Part shown: positions 54,840 to 64,000 of the stretch, in pieces | How positions within the stretch are numbered: the stretch's first letter is position 1 | Layout: each line of letters begins with the position of its first letter | Assembly: GCF_900095205.1 (NCBI RefSeq) | Contig: NZ_LT606951.1 | Location: 1,870,416 to 1,934,415 of the forward strand | Direction of reading: 5' to 3' | Source of the DNA: Polynucleobacter necessarius | GTDB taxonomy: Bacteria > Pseudomonadota > Gammaproteobacteria > Burkholderiales > Burkholderiaceae | DNA length: 64,000 nt | Notes under the pieces: generated by a model | Told to the model about the DNA's origin: nothing | Seen by the model: only the letters and a program-made list of their open reading frames with translations | The model's database searches: none | Translations under genes and position numbers: made by a program

Positions 54840-57800
54840 TCAGTTGCGCTCCATGTCAATGTCAATGCCCAACGAACGGATTTCTTTTACCAGCACGTTG
54901 AAGGATTCGGGCATGCCAGCATCAATCGTGTGCTCGCCCTTGACGATGTTTTCATAAACCTTGGTACGGCCTGCGACGTCATCGGACTTCACTGTCAGCA
55001 TTTCCTGCAAGACATATGAAGCACCGTATGCTTCGAGGGCCCAGACTTCCATCTCACCAAAGCGCTGACCACCGAACTGAGCTTTACCACCCAATGGCTG
55101 TTGCGTTACTAAAGAGTAAGGTCCGGTTGAGCGAGCATGCATCTTGTCATCGACCAAATGGTGGAGTTTCAAGACGTGCATTACGCCAACAGTTACTGGA
55201 CGTTCAAACTGATCACCAGTACGGCCGTCGCACAAAATCATTTGCTGACGTGAAGGCGTCATCTTCAAAGAAGTAGCTACTTCTTCTGGATAGGCCAACT
55301 CGAGCATGCGTCCGATTTCGGCTTCTGTAGCACCATCAAACACTGGGGTTGCAAATGGCAAGCCTTGGCGGAGATTCTCAGCCAATACTGTGATTTGTTC
55401 ATCAGTGAAGTTGTCGATGTCTTCAATGCGACCTGTTTCGTTGTAAAGTTGTTTGAGGAACTTACGTAACTCAGCTTGTTTAGCTTGTTGACGAACCATC
55501 TCGTCAATACGCTTACCAATACCTTGAGCAGCCCAACCTAGGTGGGTTTCTAATATCTGACCAACGTTCATACGGGAAGGAACGCCCAATGGGTTCAAGA
55601 CGATGTCAACAGGGCGTCCGTCAGCCATAAATGGCATGTCTTCCGCAGGAGCGATTTTAGAAACCACACCTTTGTTACCGTGACGACCAGCCATCTTGTC
55701 ACCAGGCTGCAAGCGACGCTTAACAGCCAAGTACACCTTAACCATCTTGGTTACGCCAGATTGCAAATCATCGCCCTGGGTAAGCTTGATGCGCTTCTCT
55801 TCAAAAGCTTCATCAAACTGTTTACGTTTCGCTTCAATAGAAGATTTAATCGCTTCAGCTTGTGAGGCAACCTCATCATCTGCTGGACGAACATCAAACC
55901 AATGGTATTTATCTAAATCAGCAAGGTATTCCTTGTCGATCTTGGTGCCTTTAGCTAATTTCTTAGGACCGCCGTTGGCAACTTTGCCAATCAATAGTTT
56001 TTCTAAACGCATGAAGGCATCGCCTTCAACAATACGCAACTGGTCGTTTAAGTCCAAACGATAGCGTTGCAATTCTTCTTGAATGATTGACTGTGCACGG
56101 GCATCGCGCTCAATACCTTCACGGGTGAACACTTGAACATCGATAACAGTGCCGATCATTCCTGATGGAACGCGCAAAGAAGTATCTTTTACGTCTGATG
56201 CTTTTTCACCGAAGATCGCACGCAGTAACTTCTCTTCAGGAGTGAGCGTTGCCTCGCCCTTTGGAGTTACCTTACCAACCAATACGTCGCCAGCTTCAAC
56301 TTCAGCACCGATATACACAATACCGCTCTCATCCAAACGGGAGAGTTGTGACTCTGCCAAATTGGAAATATCGCGAGTAATTTCTTCTGAACCAAGCTTA
56401 GTATCACGCGCAACTACTGACAACTCTTCAATATGAATAGAGGTGTAGCGGTCATCAGCAACAACTTTCTCAGAGATCAAGATTGAATCTTCGAAGTTGT
56501 AACCGTTCCATGGCATAAACGCCACAGTCATGTTTTGACCCAAAGCCAATTCACCTAAATCGGTAGATGCGCCGTCAGCAACTACGTCACCACGGGCTAC
56601 ACGATCGCCAACCTTCACGATAGGACGTTGGTTGATGTTGGTGTTTTGATTTGAACGGGTGTACTTGATGAGGTTATAAATATCCACACCGACTTCACCA
56701 GCTACAGTCTCATCATCGTTCACACGAATCACAACACGATTCGCATCAACGTAATCAACAATACCGCCACGCGCTGCTAATACAACAGTGCCGGAGTCAA
56801 CCGCAACAATACGCTCTAAACCTGTACCAACTAATGGCTTATCTGGACGCAAGCAAGGAACTGCTTGACGCTGCATGTTCGCACCCATCAATGCACGGTT
56901 TGCATCATCGTGCTCTAAGAATGGAACGAGTGAAGCAGCAGCAGAAACGATCTGGCTAGGAGCAACATCGATGAAATCGATACGCTCTGGGCTTACCATC
57001 ATGGTCTCGCCAGCTTGACGAGCAGAAGCCAATTCGTCGGCCAACTTACCGCTCTTGTCGATTGTTGCGTTTGCCTGAGCGATTACATACTTGGCCTCTT
57101 CAATTGCAGAGAGGTAAACCACTTCATCGCTTACCTTGCCATTGGAAACCTTACGATATGGGGTCTCTAAGAAACCATGCTCATTCAAGCGCGCAAACAA
57201 CGCGAGTGAGTTGATCAAACCAATGTTTGGTCCTTCTGGAGTTTCGATTGGGCAAACACGTCCGTAGTGGGTTGGATGCACGTCGCGCACTTCGAAGCCT
57301 GCACGCTCGCGGGTCAAACCACCAGGCCCCAATGCAGAAATACGACGCTTGTGCGTGATCTCTGAAAGTGGATTAGTTTGGTCCATAAACTGGGACAACT
57401 GCGAAGAACCAAAGAACTCACGAATCGCCGAAGAGATTGGCTTGCTGTTGATCAAGTCATGCGGCATGAGATTTTCTGTTTCGGCCTGGCCGAGACGCTC
57501 TTTAACCGCACGCTCAACACGTGACAAACCAGCACGGAATTGGTTTTCAGCTAACTCACCAACGCAACGTACACGACGATTACCCAAATGGTCGATATCG
57601 TCTACTTCGCCTTTACCGTTACGCAGATCTACGAGGGACTTAATGGTGTCGAGAATATCTTCATTTGACAGAACCATTGGACCTTCCATTTCTGGACGGT
57701 TCAAACGGCTATTCACCTTCATACGGCCAACGCGTGATAAATCGTAGCTATCTTCGTTGTAGAACAGACGTTGGAACAAGGCCTCAACAGCATCTTCTGT

Positions 57801-58940
57801 TGGAGGCTCGCCAGGGCGCATCATGCGATAAATAGCGATACGAGCAGCCATTTGGTCGGCTGTTTCATCAGTACGTAACGTCTGAGAAATATACGCACCA
57901 GAATCCAAATCATTGGTGTAAATAGTTTCCAATTGCTTGATGCCTGCATCGCGCAATGTTGCCAACAACTCTTCAGTGATTTCATCGTTAGCGTAAGCCA
58001 AAATTTCACCAGAATCTGGATCAACAATATTGCGAGCAACCACACGACCAACTAAATAGTCATCAGGTACAGCGATTGTTTTTGTCTTGGCAGCTTCGAG
58101 TTCACGAATATGTTTTGCATTAATGCGCTTGTCTTTTTGAATGACCACTACGCCATTCTTATCGAGCACATCAAAGCTGGCCAACTGGCCACGCAAACGC
58201 TCTGGAACAAATTCCATTGAGGCACCATTAGCGGTCAATGAGAAATGATCAAAGTTAAAGAAGTTTGCAAGAATCTGTTCGTTGTTTAGACCAATTGCTT
58301 TGAGCAAAATGGTGACAGGCATCTTACGACGACGGTCAACGCGGAAATAGAGAATATCTTTTGGATCAAACTCGAAATCGAGCCATGAACCACGGTAAGG
58401 AATGATGCGTGCAGAGAACAGCAACTTACCTGAGCTGTGTGTTTTACCCTTATCGTGTTCAAAGAACACGCCTGGGGAACGGTGCAACTGAGAAACGATC
58501 ACGCGCTCAGTACCATTGATCACAAAAGAGCCATTTTCTGTCATAAGTGGAATTTCACTCATGTAGACTTCGCTCTCTTTTACCTCTTTAACCTTGGTAG
58601 GCGCTTCGCGATCATAAATAATCAAGCGAACCTTGGCGCGCAAGGCAGAGTGGTATGTGTAGCCACATTGTTGACATTCTTTTACGTCAAATGGTGGTTG
58701 TGATAACTGGTAAGACACGTATTCCATACGTGCATAGCCGTTGTTAGACACAATTGGGAATGCTGATGTAAAGGCAGCCTGAAGTCCCTCGGTTAGACGA
58801 GACATTGGCGGCTTATCAGCCTGTAAAAATTTAGCGTAGGATTCCAGCTGCGTTGCGATCAGGTACGGAACCTGGTGGTTGTTTACTCGCTTAGCAAAGC
58901 TTTTACGGACTCGCTTGCGTTCGGTGAAGCTATAGTTCAT
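54840..58940 (-). CDS. rpoB: RNA polymerase beta subunit
   Basis: Beta forms the other half of the active cleft. ATG 58940 ([15 protein letters not shown]) gives 1366 residues; an upstream in-frame ATG at 58997 adds 19 unlike residues. The rifampicin region [20 protein letters not shown] and [12 protein letters not shown] has no known resistance change. [28 protein letters not shown] and [20 protein letters not shown] are present. It ends one base before the rpoC ATG. Confidence 0.98.
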   Translation of the reverse strand: MNYSFTERKRVRKSFAKRVNNHQVPYLIATQLESYAKFLQADKPPMSRLTEGLQAAFTSAFPIVSNNGYARMEYVSYQLSQPPFDVKECQQCGYTYHSALRAKVRLIIYDREAPTKVKEVKESEVYMSEIPLMTENGSFVINGTERVIVSQLHRSPGVFFEHDKGKTHSSGKLLFSARIIPYRGSWLDFEFDPKDILYFRVDRRRKMPVTILLKAIGLNNEQILANFFNFDHFSLTANGASMEFVPERLRGQLASFDVLDKNGVVVIQKDKRINAKHIRELEAAKTKTIAVPDDYLVGRVVARNIVDPDSGEILAYANDEITEELLATLRDAGIKQLETIYTNDLDSGAYISQTLRTDETADQMAARIAIYRMMRPGEPPTEDAVEALFQRLFYNEDSYDLSRVGRMKVNSRLNRPEMEGPMVLSNEDILDTIKSLVDLRNGKGEVDDIDHLGNRRVRCVGELAENQFRAGLSRVERAVKERLGQAETENLMPHDLINSKPISSAIREFFGSSQLSQFMDQTNPLSEITHKRRISALGPGGLTRERAGFEVRDVHPTHYGRVCPIETPEGPNIGLINSLALFARLNEHGFLETPYRKVSNGKVSDEVVYLSAIEEAKYVIAQANATIDKSGKLADELASARQAGETMMVSPERIDFIDVAPSQIVSAAASLVPFLEHDDANRALMGANMQRQAVPCLRPDKPLVGTGLERIVAVDSGTVVLAARGGIVDYVDANRVVIRVNDDETVAGEVGVDIYNLIKYTRSNQNTNINQRPIVKVGDRVARGDVVADGASTDLGELALGQNMTVAFMPWNGYNFEDSILISEKVVADDRYTSIHIEELSVVARDTKLGSEEITRDISNLAESQLSRLDESGIVYIGAEVEAGDVLVGKVTPKGEATLTPEEKLLRAIFGEKASDVKDTSLRVPSGMIGTVIDVQVFTREGIERDARAQSIIQEELQRYRLDLNDQLRIVEGDAFMRLEKLLIGKVANGGPKKLAKGTKIDKEYLADLDKYHWFDVRPADDEVASQAEAIKSSIEAKRKQFDEAFEEKRIKLTQGDDLQSGVTKMVKVYLAVKRRLQPGDKMAGRHGNKGVVSKIAPAEDMPFMADGRPVDIVLNPLGVPSRMNVGQILETHLGWAAQGIGKRIDEMVRQQAKQAELRKFLKQLYNETGRIEDIDNFTDEQITVLAENLRQGLPFATPVFDGATEAEIGRMLELAYPEEVATSLKMTPSRQQMILCDGRTGDQFERPVTVGVMHVLKLHHLVDDKMHARSTGPYSLVTQQPLGGKAQFGGQRFGEMEVWALEAYGASYVLQEMLTVKSDDVAGRTKVYENIVKGEHTIDAGMPESFNVLVKEIRSLGIDIDMERN

Positions 58941-59067
58941 TTCATCTCCGAATTCAGCGACTGTACAAAGATTTGGCGATTGGCCACTACCAATCACTGG
59001 CGGACAACACCAAACCGTTTCGATCTAGTGTCCGACCAAACTTGCATTCTGCAGTCGTATCAGAAGG

Positions 59068-59122
59068 CAAACCCGATTTCAATCAGAAATGAAATCGGGT
59101 TTGACCTCTAGAGGTCAAACCC
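59068..59122 (-). promoter_or_regulatory. Two overlapping, mutually exclusive hairpins in the rplL-rpoB gap
   Basis: A perfect 26-base palindrome (59097-59122, centred on TCTAGA) is met first by transcription. A second stem follows: 59091-59103 pairs with 59068-59080 over 13 bases with a 10-base loop. They share GGGTTTG (59097-59103), so only one can form. The gap (58941-59170) corresponds to the E. coli attenuator and RNase III region between rplL and rpoB. No T-tract follows either stem. Confidence 0.75.
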
Positions 59123-59170
59123 AACATGGCTAACACCCCTTTTTGAGAGGCGCCAGCAGTGTGATGGGTA

Positions 59171-59545
59171 TTACTTGAGTTCTGCTTTAGCGCCAGCTTC
59201 TTCAAGCTTCTTCTTAGCTTCTTCAGCAGTCTTCTTGTCAACAGCTTCTTTGATTGGCTTCGGTGCACCGTCAACCAAGTCCTTAGCTTCTTTCAAGCCA
59301 AGACCAGTAATTTCGCGAACTGCCTTAATTACTGAAACCTTGTTTGCGCCAGCTTCGAGCAAGTTAACAGTGAATTCTGTTTGCTCTTCACTACCAGCAG
59401 CAGGACCAGCACCAGCAGGACCAGCAACAGCCATCGCTGCAGCTGATACACCAAACTTTTCTTCGAACGCTTTAACCAAGTCATTCAAATCCATAATGGA
59501 CATGCTACCTACTGCTTCAATGATTTCTTCTTTAGTAATCGCCAT
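59171..59545 (-). CDS. rplL: Ribosomal protein L7/L12
   Basis: L7/L12 forms the flexible stalk that recruits translation GTPases. The 124-residue protein has the N-terminal dimer helix ([19 protein letters not shown]), an Ala/Gly/Pro hinge at about 35-50, and the globular domain with [21 protein letters not shown]. It follows rplJ by about 96 bases. Intact. Confidence 0.97.
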   Translation of the reverse strand: MAITKEEIIEAVGSMSIMDLNDLVKAFEEKFGVSAAAMAVAGPAGAGPAAGSEEQTEFTVNLLEAGANKVSVIKAVREITGLGLKEAKDLVDGAPKPIKEAVDKKTAEEAKKKLEEAGAKAELK

Positions 59546-59641
59546 TTTTAGCTCCTAATACTTAAATAGTTAATCTGTCGCTTATTCAGCGGCAGGGGTT
59601 TTGTTTGCTTCTGTTCCAGCTTCTGGGCTGCGGCTGCAGGC

Positions 59642-60184
59642 TCAGCGGCTGCTTGGGGCTACCTCTTCTGCAGGTGCTGCGGCTACGGGAGCCGGGGCTC
59701 CTTCTGCAGGCGCTACTACTGCGCCCAATACGCGAGCCATCGCAGAGACAGGTGCCAACATCACACCCAACAACTGAGATAACAACTCGTCGCGGCTTGG
59801 AATTGTTGCGAGGGCTTTTACGCCTGCAACGTCCAACAACTTGCCGTTATATAAGCCAGCAGTAATGACTAACTTGTCTTGAGTCTTAGCAAAGTTCTGC
59901 AAAACTTTTGCCGAAGCAATCGGATCAGCAGAAATGCTGTAAATCAAGGGGCCAACCATCGAATCAGCAAGAGGCTCAAACTGTGTGCCTTGTGCAGCAC
60001 GACGTGCCAATGTGTTCTTCAAAACGCGAAGATACACACCTTGGTCACGTGCGCTAGCACGTAGCTTTGTCAACTGCTCTACTGGAATACCATGGTATTC
60101 AGCGAGCACGACAGTTTGGGCTCCAGCCAATTGAGCGCCGACATCAGCAACAATCGCTTTTTTGTCTTGTACATTCAAAGGCAC
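59642..60184 (-). CDS. rplJ: Ribosomal protein L10, probably with a shortened tail
   Basis: L10 anchors the L7/L12 stalk. It starts at GTG 60184 with a GGAG site; 180 residues with [20 protein letters not shown] start, [18 protein letters not shown] and [12 protein letters not shown]. The frame stops at TGA 59642-59644 after an Ala/Pro-rich stretch ending APSSR. Just beyond, the +1 frame reads AAAEPAAAA and the original frame then reads PEAGTEANKTPAAE to TAA at 59582. A pair of small indels seems to have removed a tail of about 20 residues. The stalk-binding core is intact, so function is probably kept. Confidence 0.93.
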   Translation of the reverse strand: MPLNVQDKKAIVADVGAQLAGAQTVVLAEYHGIPVEQLTKLRASARDQGVYLRVLKNTLARRAAQGTQFEPLADSMVGPLIYSISADPIASAKVLQNFAKTQDKLVITAGLYNGKLLDVAGVKALATIPSRDELLSQLLGVMLAPVSAMARVLGAVVAPAEGAPAPVAAAPAEEVAPSSR

Positions 60185-60202
60185 GGTTTAACTCCATAAA
60201 AA

Positions 60203-60297
60203 CCAACTGTTTCCAGTTGGGGTTACACACCAGCGTCTGATCATTTGTTCACAAAAAATCTTGTGAAAATCTTTTCAGGGTCGCCATCTGCGCTGGT
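60203..60297 (-). promoter_or_regulatory. L10 leader with nested inverted repeats
   Basis: The 237-base gap between rplA and rplJ has a long stem ACCAGCG (60229-60235) with CGCTGGT (60291-60297). Inside it lies TTCACAA (60248-60254) with TTGTGAA (60261-60267). A third hairpin, CCAACTG (60203-60209) with CAGTTGG (60214-60220), ends 19 bases before the rplJ GTG. This is where the L10-L12 complex controls translation of its own mRNA in known bacteria. Farther up, TCTTTGA and TCAAAGA pair near 60355-60382. Confidence 0.65.
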
Positions 60298-60421
60298 TAT
60301 TACTTTCGTAACGATTAAGAATTAACTCTTTACAAGCATTTAACTCACCAACGGTCTTTGATGTTCGACCCTCACTCAAAGAGCGAAAGTCGACCCAAAG
60401 TTCTTTTTTGCTACAGGCTAA

Positions 60422-61123
60422 TTAAGCCGCTGCCTGTAACGATGCTTGGTCTACACGTACGCCTGCACCCATGGTGCTGCTTACGGCGACCTTCTTTAAA
60501 TAAACGCCCTTAGATGCTGGAGGTTTTGCTTTATTCAAAGCCTCAAGCAATGCGAGCAAGTTAGATTTCAATGCAGCTGGTTCGAATGAACGACGGCCAA
60601 TGCTAGCGTGCACGATGCCCGCTTTGTCCACGCGGAACTGAACTTGACCTGCTTTTGCATTCTTCACTGCAGTAGCAACATCAGGAGTAACTGTTCCAAC
60701 TTTTGGATTTGGCATCAAGCCACGTGGACCCAATACTTGACCCAAAGTACCAACAATTTTCATTGTGTCTGGGGATGCAATCAAAATATCGAAATCGATT
60801 TTGCCGCCCTTAATTTGTTCAGCCAAATCTTCCATGCCAACGATTTCTGCGCCAGCGGCTTTAGCTTGTTCAGCCTTCTCGTCTTGAGCAAAAACAGCTA
60901 CACGAACATGCTTACCTGTACCAGCTGGTAGCGCTACTGCGCCACGCACAACTTGGTCAGATTTTTTGGCATCAATACCCAGCTGAACAGCAACGTCGAT
61001 AGACTCATCGAACTTAGCAGTTGCACACTCTTTAACGAGGTTCAATGCATCGTCCAATGGGTAGAATTTGTTGCGATCTACTTTAGATTGAATTGCTTTT
61101 ACGCGCTTAGATAACTTAGTCAT
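60422..61123 (-). CDS. rplA: Ribosomal protein L1
   Basis: L1 forms the mobile stalk near the E site and represses the L11 operon in known bacteria. The 233-residue protein has [40 protein letters not shown], and the signature [20 protein letters not shown]. Two bases separate it from rplK. Intact. Confidence 0.97.
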   Translation of the reverse strand: MTKLSKRVKAIQSKVDRNKFYPLDDALNLVKECATAKFDESIDVAVQLGIDAKKSDQVVRGAVALPAGTGKHVRVAVFAQDEKAEQAKAAGAEIVGMEDLAEQIKGGKIDFDILIASPDTMKIVGTLGQVLGPRGLMPNPKVGTVTPDVATAVKNAKAGQVQFRVDKAGIVHASIGRRSFEPAALKSNLLALLEALNKAKPPASKGVYLKKVAVSSTMGAGVRVDQASLQAAA

Positions 61124-61125
61124 GA

Positions 61126-61557
61126 TTAGAGACCTTCCACAGTAATGCCCATGGAACGGGCGCTGCCAGCGATTGTTCTTACAGCTGCATCCATATCGGC
61201 TGCTGTCAAATCTGGCATTTTTGCTTTAGCGATTTCTTTCGCTTGAGCACGAGTAATTTTTCCTACCTTATCGGTATGGGGACGTGGTGATCCTTTTTCG
61301 ATCTTTGCAGCCTTCTTAATCATGATGGTTGCTGGAGGAGTCTTCATAATGAATGTGAAGCTCTTGTCAGCGAACGCTGTAATCACGACTGGAATTGGGA
61401 GGCCAGGTTCCATGCTCTGAGTTTGAGCATTAAACGCCTTACAGAATTCCATAATATTAAGACCGCGTTGACCCAAAGCCGGACCTACGGGTGGTGATGG
61501 ATTTGCTTTACCTGCAGGGATCTGCAGCTTAATAAAGCCAATAACCTTCTTTGCCAT
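61126..61557 (-). CDS. rplK: Ribosomal protein L11
   Basis: L11 forms the base of the GTPase-associated stalk. The 143-residue protein has [38 protein letters not shown] and [13 protein letters not shown] 169-base gap (61558-61726) separates it from nusG; it contains short stems such as GCCA-AAAAC-TGGC that could be an L1 control site, but I cannot support a specific one. Confidence 0.97.
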   Translation of the reverse strand: MAKKVIGFIKLQIPAGKANPSPPVGPALGQRGLNIMEFCKAFNAQTQSMEPGLPIPVVITAFADKSFTFIMKTPPATIMIKKAAKIEKGSPRPHTDKVGKITRAQAKEIAKAKMPDLTAADMDAAVRTIAGSARSMGITVEGL

Positions 61558-61726
61558 GTGTTGCTCCTTAAAGCGCGCCTGACCTCATTAGGAAAGACCG
61601 CCGTTGAGTTAACGCTTCGCCAGTTTTTGGCTTTCTAGCTCCGCTCCTCGGTTAATTACAAAATCTAAATAACCATCTAAAACTACATTTACTACCCTAC
61701 TGCAAAACTGGACTAAGTCCTTGTTT

Positions 61727-62299
61727 TTACATCTTTTCTACTTGACCGAACTCCAGTTCAACTGGGGTACCGCGGCCAAAAATTGTAACAGAAACGCGTA
61801 ATCTTGACTTCTCGTAATTCACTTCCTCAACGTTTCCGTTGAAGTCTGTAAACGGACCTTCCTTAACTCGGACCATCTCACCCACCTCAAACAGGGTCTT
61901 AGGCTTCGGCTTATCAACACCAGCTTGCATTTGATCCATGATTTTGGTAACTTCTGCTGTAGAAATCGGGCTTGGACGATTACGAACGCCACCTACAAAA
62001 CCAGTTACTTTTGGCGTGTTTTTCACCAAGTGCCAGCTTTCGTCGGTCATTTCCATCTCAATTAAGACATATCCGGGAAAAAAACGACGCTCAGATACAG
62101 ACTTGGTGCCAGATTTGATCTCTACAACTTCCTCGGATGGAACCAAAATGCGACCAAATTTCTCTGGCATGCCTGAACGAGCAATTCGCTCCTCGAGACC
62201 TTTTTTTACACTCTTTTCCATGCCGGAATATGCATGGATAACATACCAACGCATATTGCCGGTAGCTTGTGGATTTGCGGCTACTTCAGAATCAATCAT
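61727..62299 (-). CDS. nusG: NusG, transcription elongation factor
   Basis: NusG links RNA polymerase with Rho or the ribosome. The 190-residue protein has a short variable start, then [40 protein letters not shown] and the KOW domain [19 protein letters not shown]. It lies nine bases after the secE stop. Confidence 0.97.
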   Translation of the reverse strand: MIDSEVAANPQATGNMRWYVIHAYSGMEKSVKKGLEERIARSGMPEKFGRILVPSEEVVEIKSGTKSVSERRFFPGYVLIEMEMTDESWHLVKNTPKVTGFVGGVRNRPSPISTAEVTKIMDQMQAGVDKPKPKTLFEVGEMVRVKEGPFTDFNGNVEEVNYEKSRLRVSVTIFGRGTPVELEFGQVEKM

Positions 62300-62308
62300 T
62301 TTTCTTAC

Positions 62309-62686
62309 TCACTTCCAGCCTAAAAAGACTGAAAAAACTAGCCATTCAATTAATTTGTCTGCAATCCACAAAAACAAGGACATGATCAGAACAAAGCCAA
62401 ATACGACTAGAGTCATTTGGGTAGTCTCTTTACGAGTTGGCCAAACAACCTTTTTTACCTCATACCAAGAATCTTTTGCATAGGCGATGAAACGACGCCC
62501 ATCAGGTGAAATCGCCACAATTAAAACAGCAGCTGCAATGCCACCAAATAAAACAGCAAGGCGGACCAATAAAGATTGATCAACCAACGTGTAGTAAAGA
62601 ACTAACGCTGCAACGACGATTAAAGCAGCGAGTCCAGAGACCCAGCCGCTTTTTTCTTCAGTATGACTTGCCGTTTGATGAGACAT
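62309..62686 (-). CDS. secE: SecE, preprotein translocase subunit
   Basis: SecE clamps SecY. The 125-residue protein has three hydrophobic helices, as in E. coli: two N-terminal (LAALIVVAALVLYYTL, LAVLFGGIAAAVLIVAIS) and the essential C-terminal one. The conserved cytoplasmic part DSWYEVKKVVWPTRKETTQ precedes the third helix. Located between tRNA-Trp and nusG. Confidence 0.97.
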   Translation of the reverse strand: MSHQTASHTEEKSGWVSGLAALIVVAALVLYYTLVDQSLLVRLAVLFGGIAAAVLIVAISPDGRRFIAYAKDSWYEVKKVVWPTRKETTQMTLVVFGFVLIMSLFLWIADKLIEWLVFSVFLGWK

Positions 62687-62706
62687 TTTGCTTTCAGTTC
62701 AAATCG

Positions 62707-62782
62707 TGGCAGGGGCGGAGGGCATCGAACCCCCAACCTTTGGTTTTGGAGACCAACGCTCTGCCAATTGAGCTACACCCCT
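62707..62782 (-). tRNA. tRNA-Trp (anticodon CCA)
   Basis: The minus strand folds into a complete 76-base cloverleaf: acceptor AGGGGTG paired with CGCCCCT, D-arm GCTCAATTGGCAGAGC, anticodon stem TTGGT/ACCAA with loop CTCCAAA, and T-arm GGGGGTTCGATGCCCTC. The discriminator is G and the 3' CCA is encoded. The tuf-trpT-secE-nusG order is standard. Confidence 0.96.
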
Positions 62783-62795
62783 TTATAAAAACTAC

Positions 62796-63986
62796 TTAAG
62801 CCAAAATCTTTGCAACCACGCCGGCGCCTACAGTACGGCCACCTTCACGGATCGCAAAACGTAAACCTTCTTCCATCGCAATCGGAGCGATGAGTTTTAC
62901 GGTAATTGTGACGTTATCACCAGGCATCACCATTTCTTTGTCTTTTGGCAACTCGATTGAACCAGTTACGTCCGTAGTACGGAAGTAAAACTGTGGACGA
63001 TAGTTGTTAAAGAATGGAGTATGACGACCACCTTCGTCTTTACCCAAGATATAAACCTCGGCTGTAAAGTGAGTATGTGGGGTGATTGAACCTGGCTTAG
63101 CCAATACTTGGCCACGCTCAACTTCTTCACGTTTTGTACCGCGTAACAAGATACCAACGTTATCGCCTGCTTGACCTTGGTCGAGCAATTTGCGGAACAT
63201 TTCAACACCAGTACAAGTGGTCTTGAGTGTTGGCTTGATACCGATGATTTCGATCTCTTCACCAACCTTAACGATACCGCGCTCGATACGGCCTGTAACA
63301 ACAGTACCGCGACCGGAAATAGAGAACACGTCTTCTACTGGCATCAAGAACGCACCGTCAACAGCACGCTCTGGAGTTGGGATGTATGAGTCAAGAGCTT
63401 CAGCCAACTTCATGATGGCTTCTTTACCCAATGGGCCTTCGTCGCCTTCAAGCGCTAACTTAGCAGAACCTTGGATGATTGGTGTGTCATCACCAGGGAA
63501 GTTGTACTTAGATAAAAGCTCACGAACTTCCATTTCAACGAGCTCTAACAACTCAGCATCATCTACCATGTCGCACTTGTTGAGAAACACAACGATGTAA
63601 GGAACGCCCACTTGGCGTGCCAAGAGGATGTGCTCACGAGTTTGTGGCATTGGGCCGTCAGCAGCAGAACAAACTAAAATTGCGCCGTCCATCTGAGCAG
63701 CACCAGTAATCATGTTTTTTACGTAGTCAGCATGTCCCGGGCAATCCACGTGTGCGTAGTGACGATTTGCAGTCTCGTACTCAACGTGCGCTGTATTAAT
63801 CGTAATACCACGTGCTTTTTCTTCTGGAGCAGCATCGATTTGATCGTATGCTTTTGCTTCGCCACCGAATGCCTTAGAAAGCACGGTTGCAATCGCTGCT
63901 GTCAATGTGGTTTTACCATGGTCAACGTGACCGATGGTGCCTACGTTTACGTGCGGTTTTGTCCGCTCGAACTTTTCTTTTGCCAT
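62796..63986 (-). CDS. tuf: Elongation factor Tu (copy 2, upstream of tRNA-Trp and secE)
   Basis: Second 396-residue EF-Tu, same protein as the str-operon copy. The DNA also appears identical through the gene: all reading frames on both strands give the same translations. The identity continues for at least 14 bases upstream to the window edge and 9 downstream (ACTACTTAAGCC shared around the stop). Gene conversion between the two copies is the likely reason. It heads the tuf-tRNA-Trp-secE-nusG unit; its promoter lies outside the window. Confidence 0.98.
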   Translation of the reverse strand: MAKEKFERTKPHVNVGTIGHVDHGKTTLTAAIATVLSKAFGGEAKAYDQIDAAPEEKARGITINTAHVEYETANRHYAHVDCPGHADYVKNMITGAAQMDGAILVCSAADGPMPQTREHILLARQVGVPYIVVFLNKCDMVDDAELLELVEMEVRELLSKYNFPGDDTPIIQGSAKLALEGDEGPLGKEAIMKLAEALDSYIPTPERAVDGAFLMPVEDVFSISGRGTVVTGRIERGIVKVGEEIEIIGIKPTLKTTCTGVEMFRKLLDQGQAGDNVGILLRGTKREEVERGQVLAKPGSITPHTHFTAEVYILGKDEGGRHTPFFNNYRPQFYFRTTDVTGSIELPKDKEMVMPGDNVTITVKLIAPIAMEEGLRFAIREGGRTVGAGVVAKILA

Positions 63987-64000
63987 TTTTAATCTGCCTT

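Overview
The window looks like the chromosome of a Polynucleobacter (Burkholderiaceae, Betaproteobacteria) in the middle of genome decay. Gene families and neighbourhoods are typical of Burkholderiales: the his cluster with murA and a bolA-like gene, the mla operon behind gltBD, mrcA-pil-aroKB, cyaY-lptM-lysA, and the S10/spc/alpha, str and rpoBC ribosomal blocks with two tuf genes. By eye the base composition is moderate in GC. At least four accessory loci carry small frameshifts and stop codons while their neighbours stay intact. That pattern suggests a recent host-restricted lineage such as the ciliate endosymbiont P. necessarius; the species is an inference.

Layout. Positions 1-7475: histidine biosynthesis (hisF, A, H, B, D, G on minus; hisC broken and on plus), then murA and a bolA-like gene. 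7506-9058: an ABC-2 exporter with both genes broken. 9055-12969: an intact Mla phospholipid transport operon (mlaFEDACB, minus strand). 12980-18626: intact gltD next to a gltB with a lost 5' end, two frameshifts and a stop codon. 18627-18986: a truncated, frameshifted REP-associated transposase. 18999-24920: mrcA, decayed type IV pilus genes, aroK and aroB; relative to the usual gene order this block appears inverted as a unit. 24917-31502: cyaY, lptM, lysA, a cytochrome c, engB, hemB, dsbD and cutA.

31573-63986, all on minus, is the translation and transcription core. In transcription order it runs tuf2, tRNA-Trp, secE, nusG, rplK, rplA, rplJ, rplL, rpoB, rpoC, rpsL, rpsG, fusA, tuf1, rpsJ, then the S10, spc and alpha genes to rplQ. 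It looks intact apart from a probable loss of the L10 tail. Its gaps contain readable signals: promoters before rplC and rpsL, a terminator after rpoC and one after rplQ, and inverted repeats in the L10 leader, the rplL-rpoB gap and the rpsL-rpsG gap.

Together the intact genes give envelope maintenance (MurA, PBP1a, Mla), shikimate, lysine and heme synthesis, disulfide handling and the full ribosome/RNA polymerase set. Glutamate synthase, the pilus/secretin system and one exporter are lost, and histidine synthesis is in doubt at one step. I found no CRISPR array, prophage, toxin-antitoxin or defence locus, and nothing I would call a new biological system. The interest lies in the pattern of decay, the rearrangement scars and the regulatory structures.
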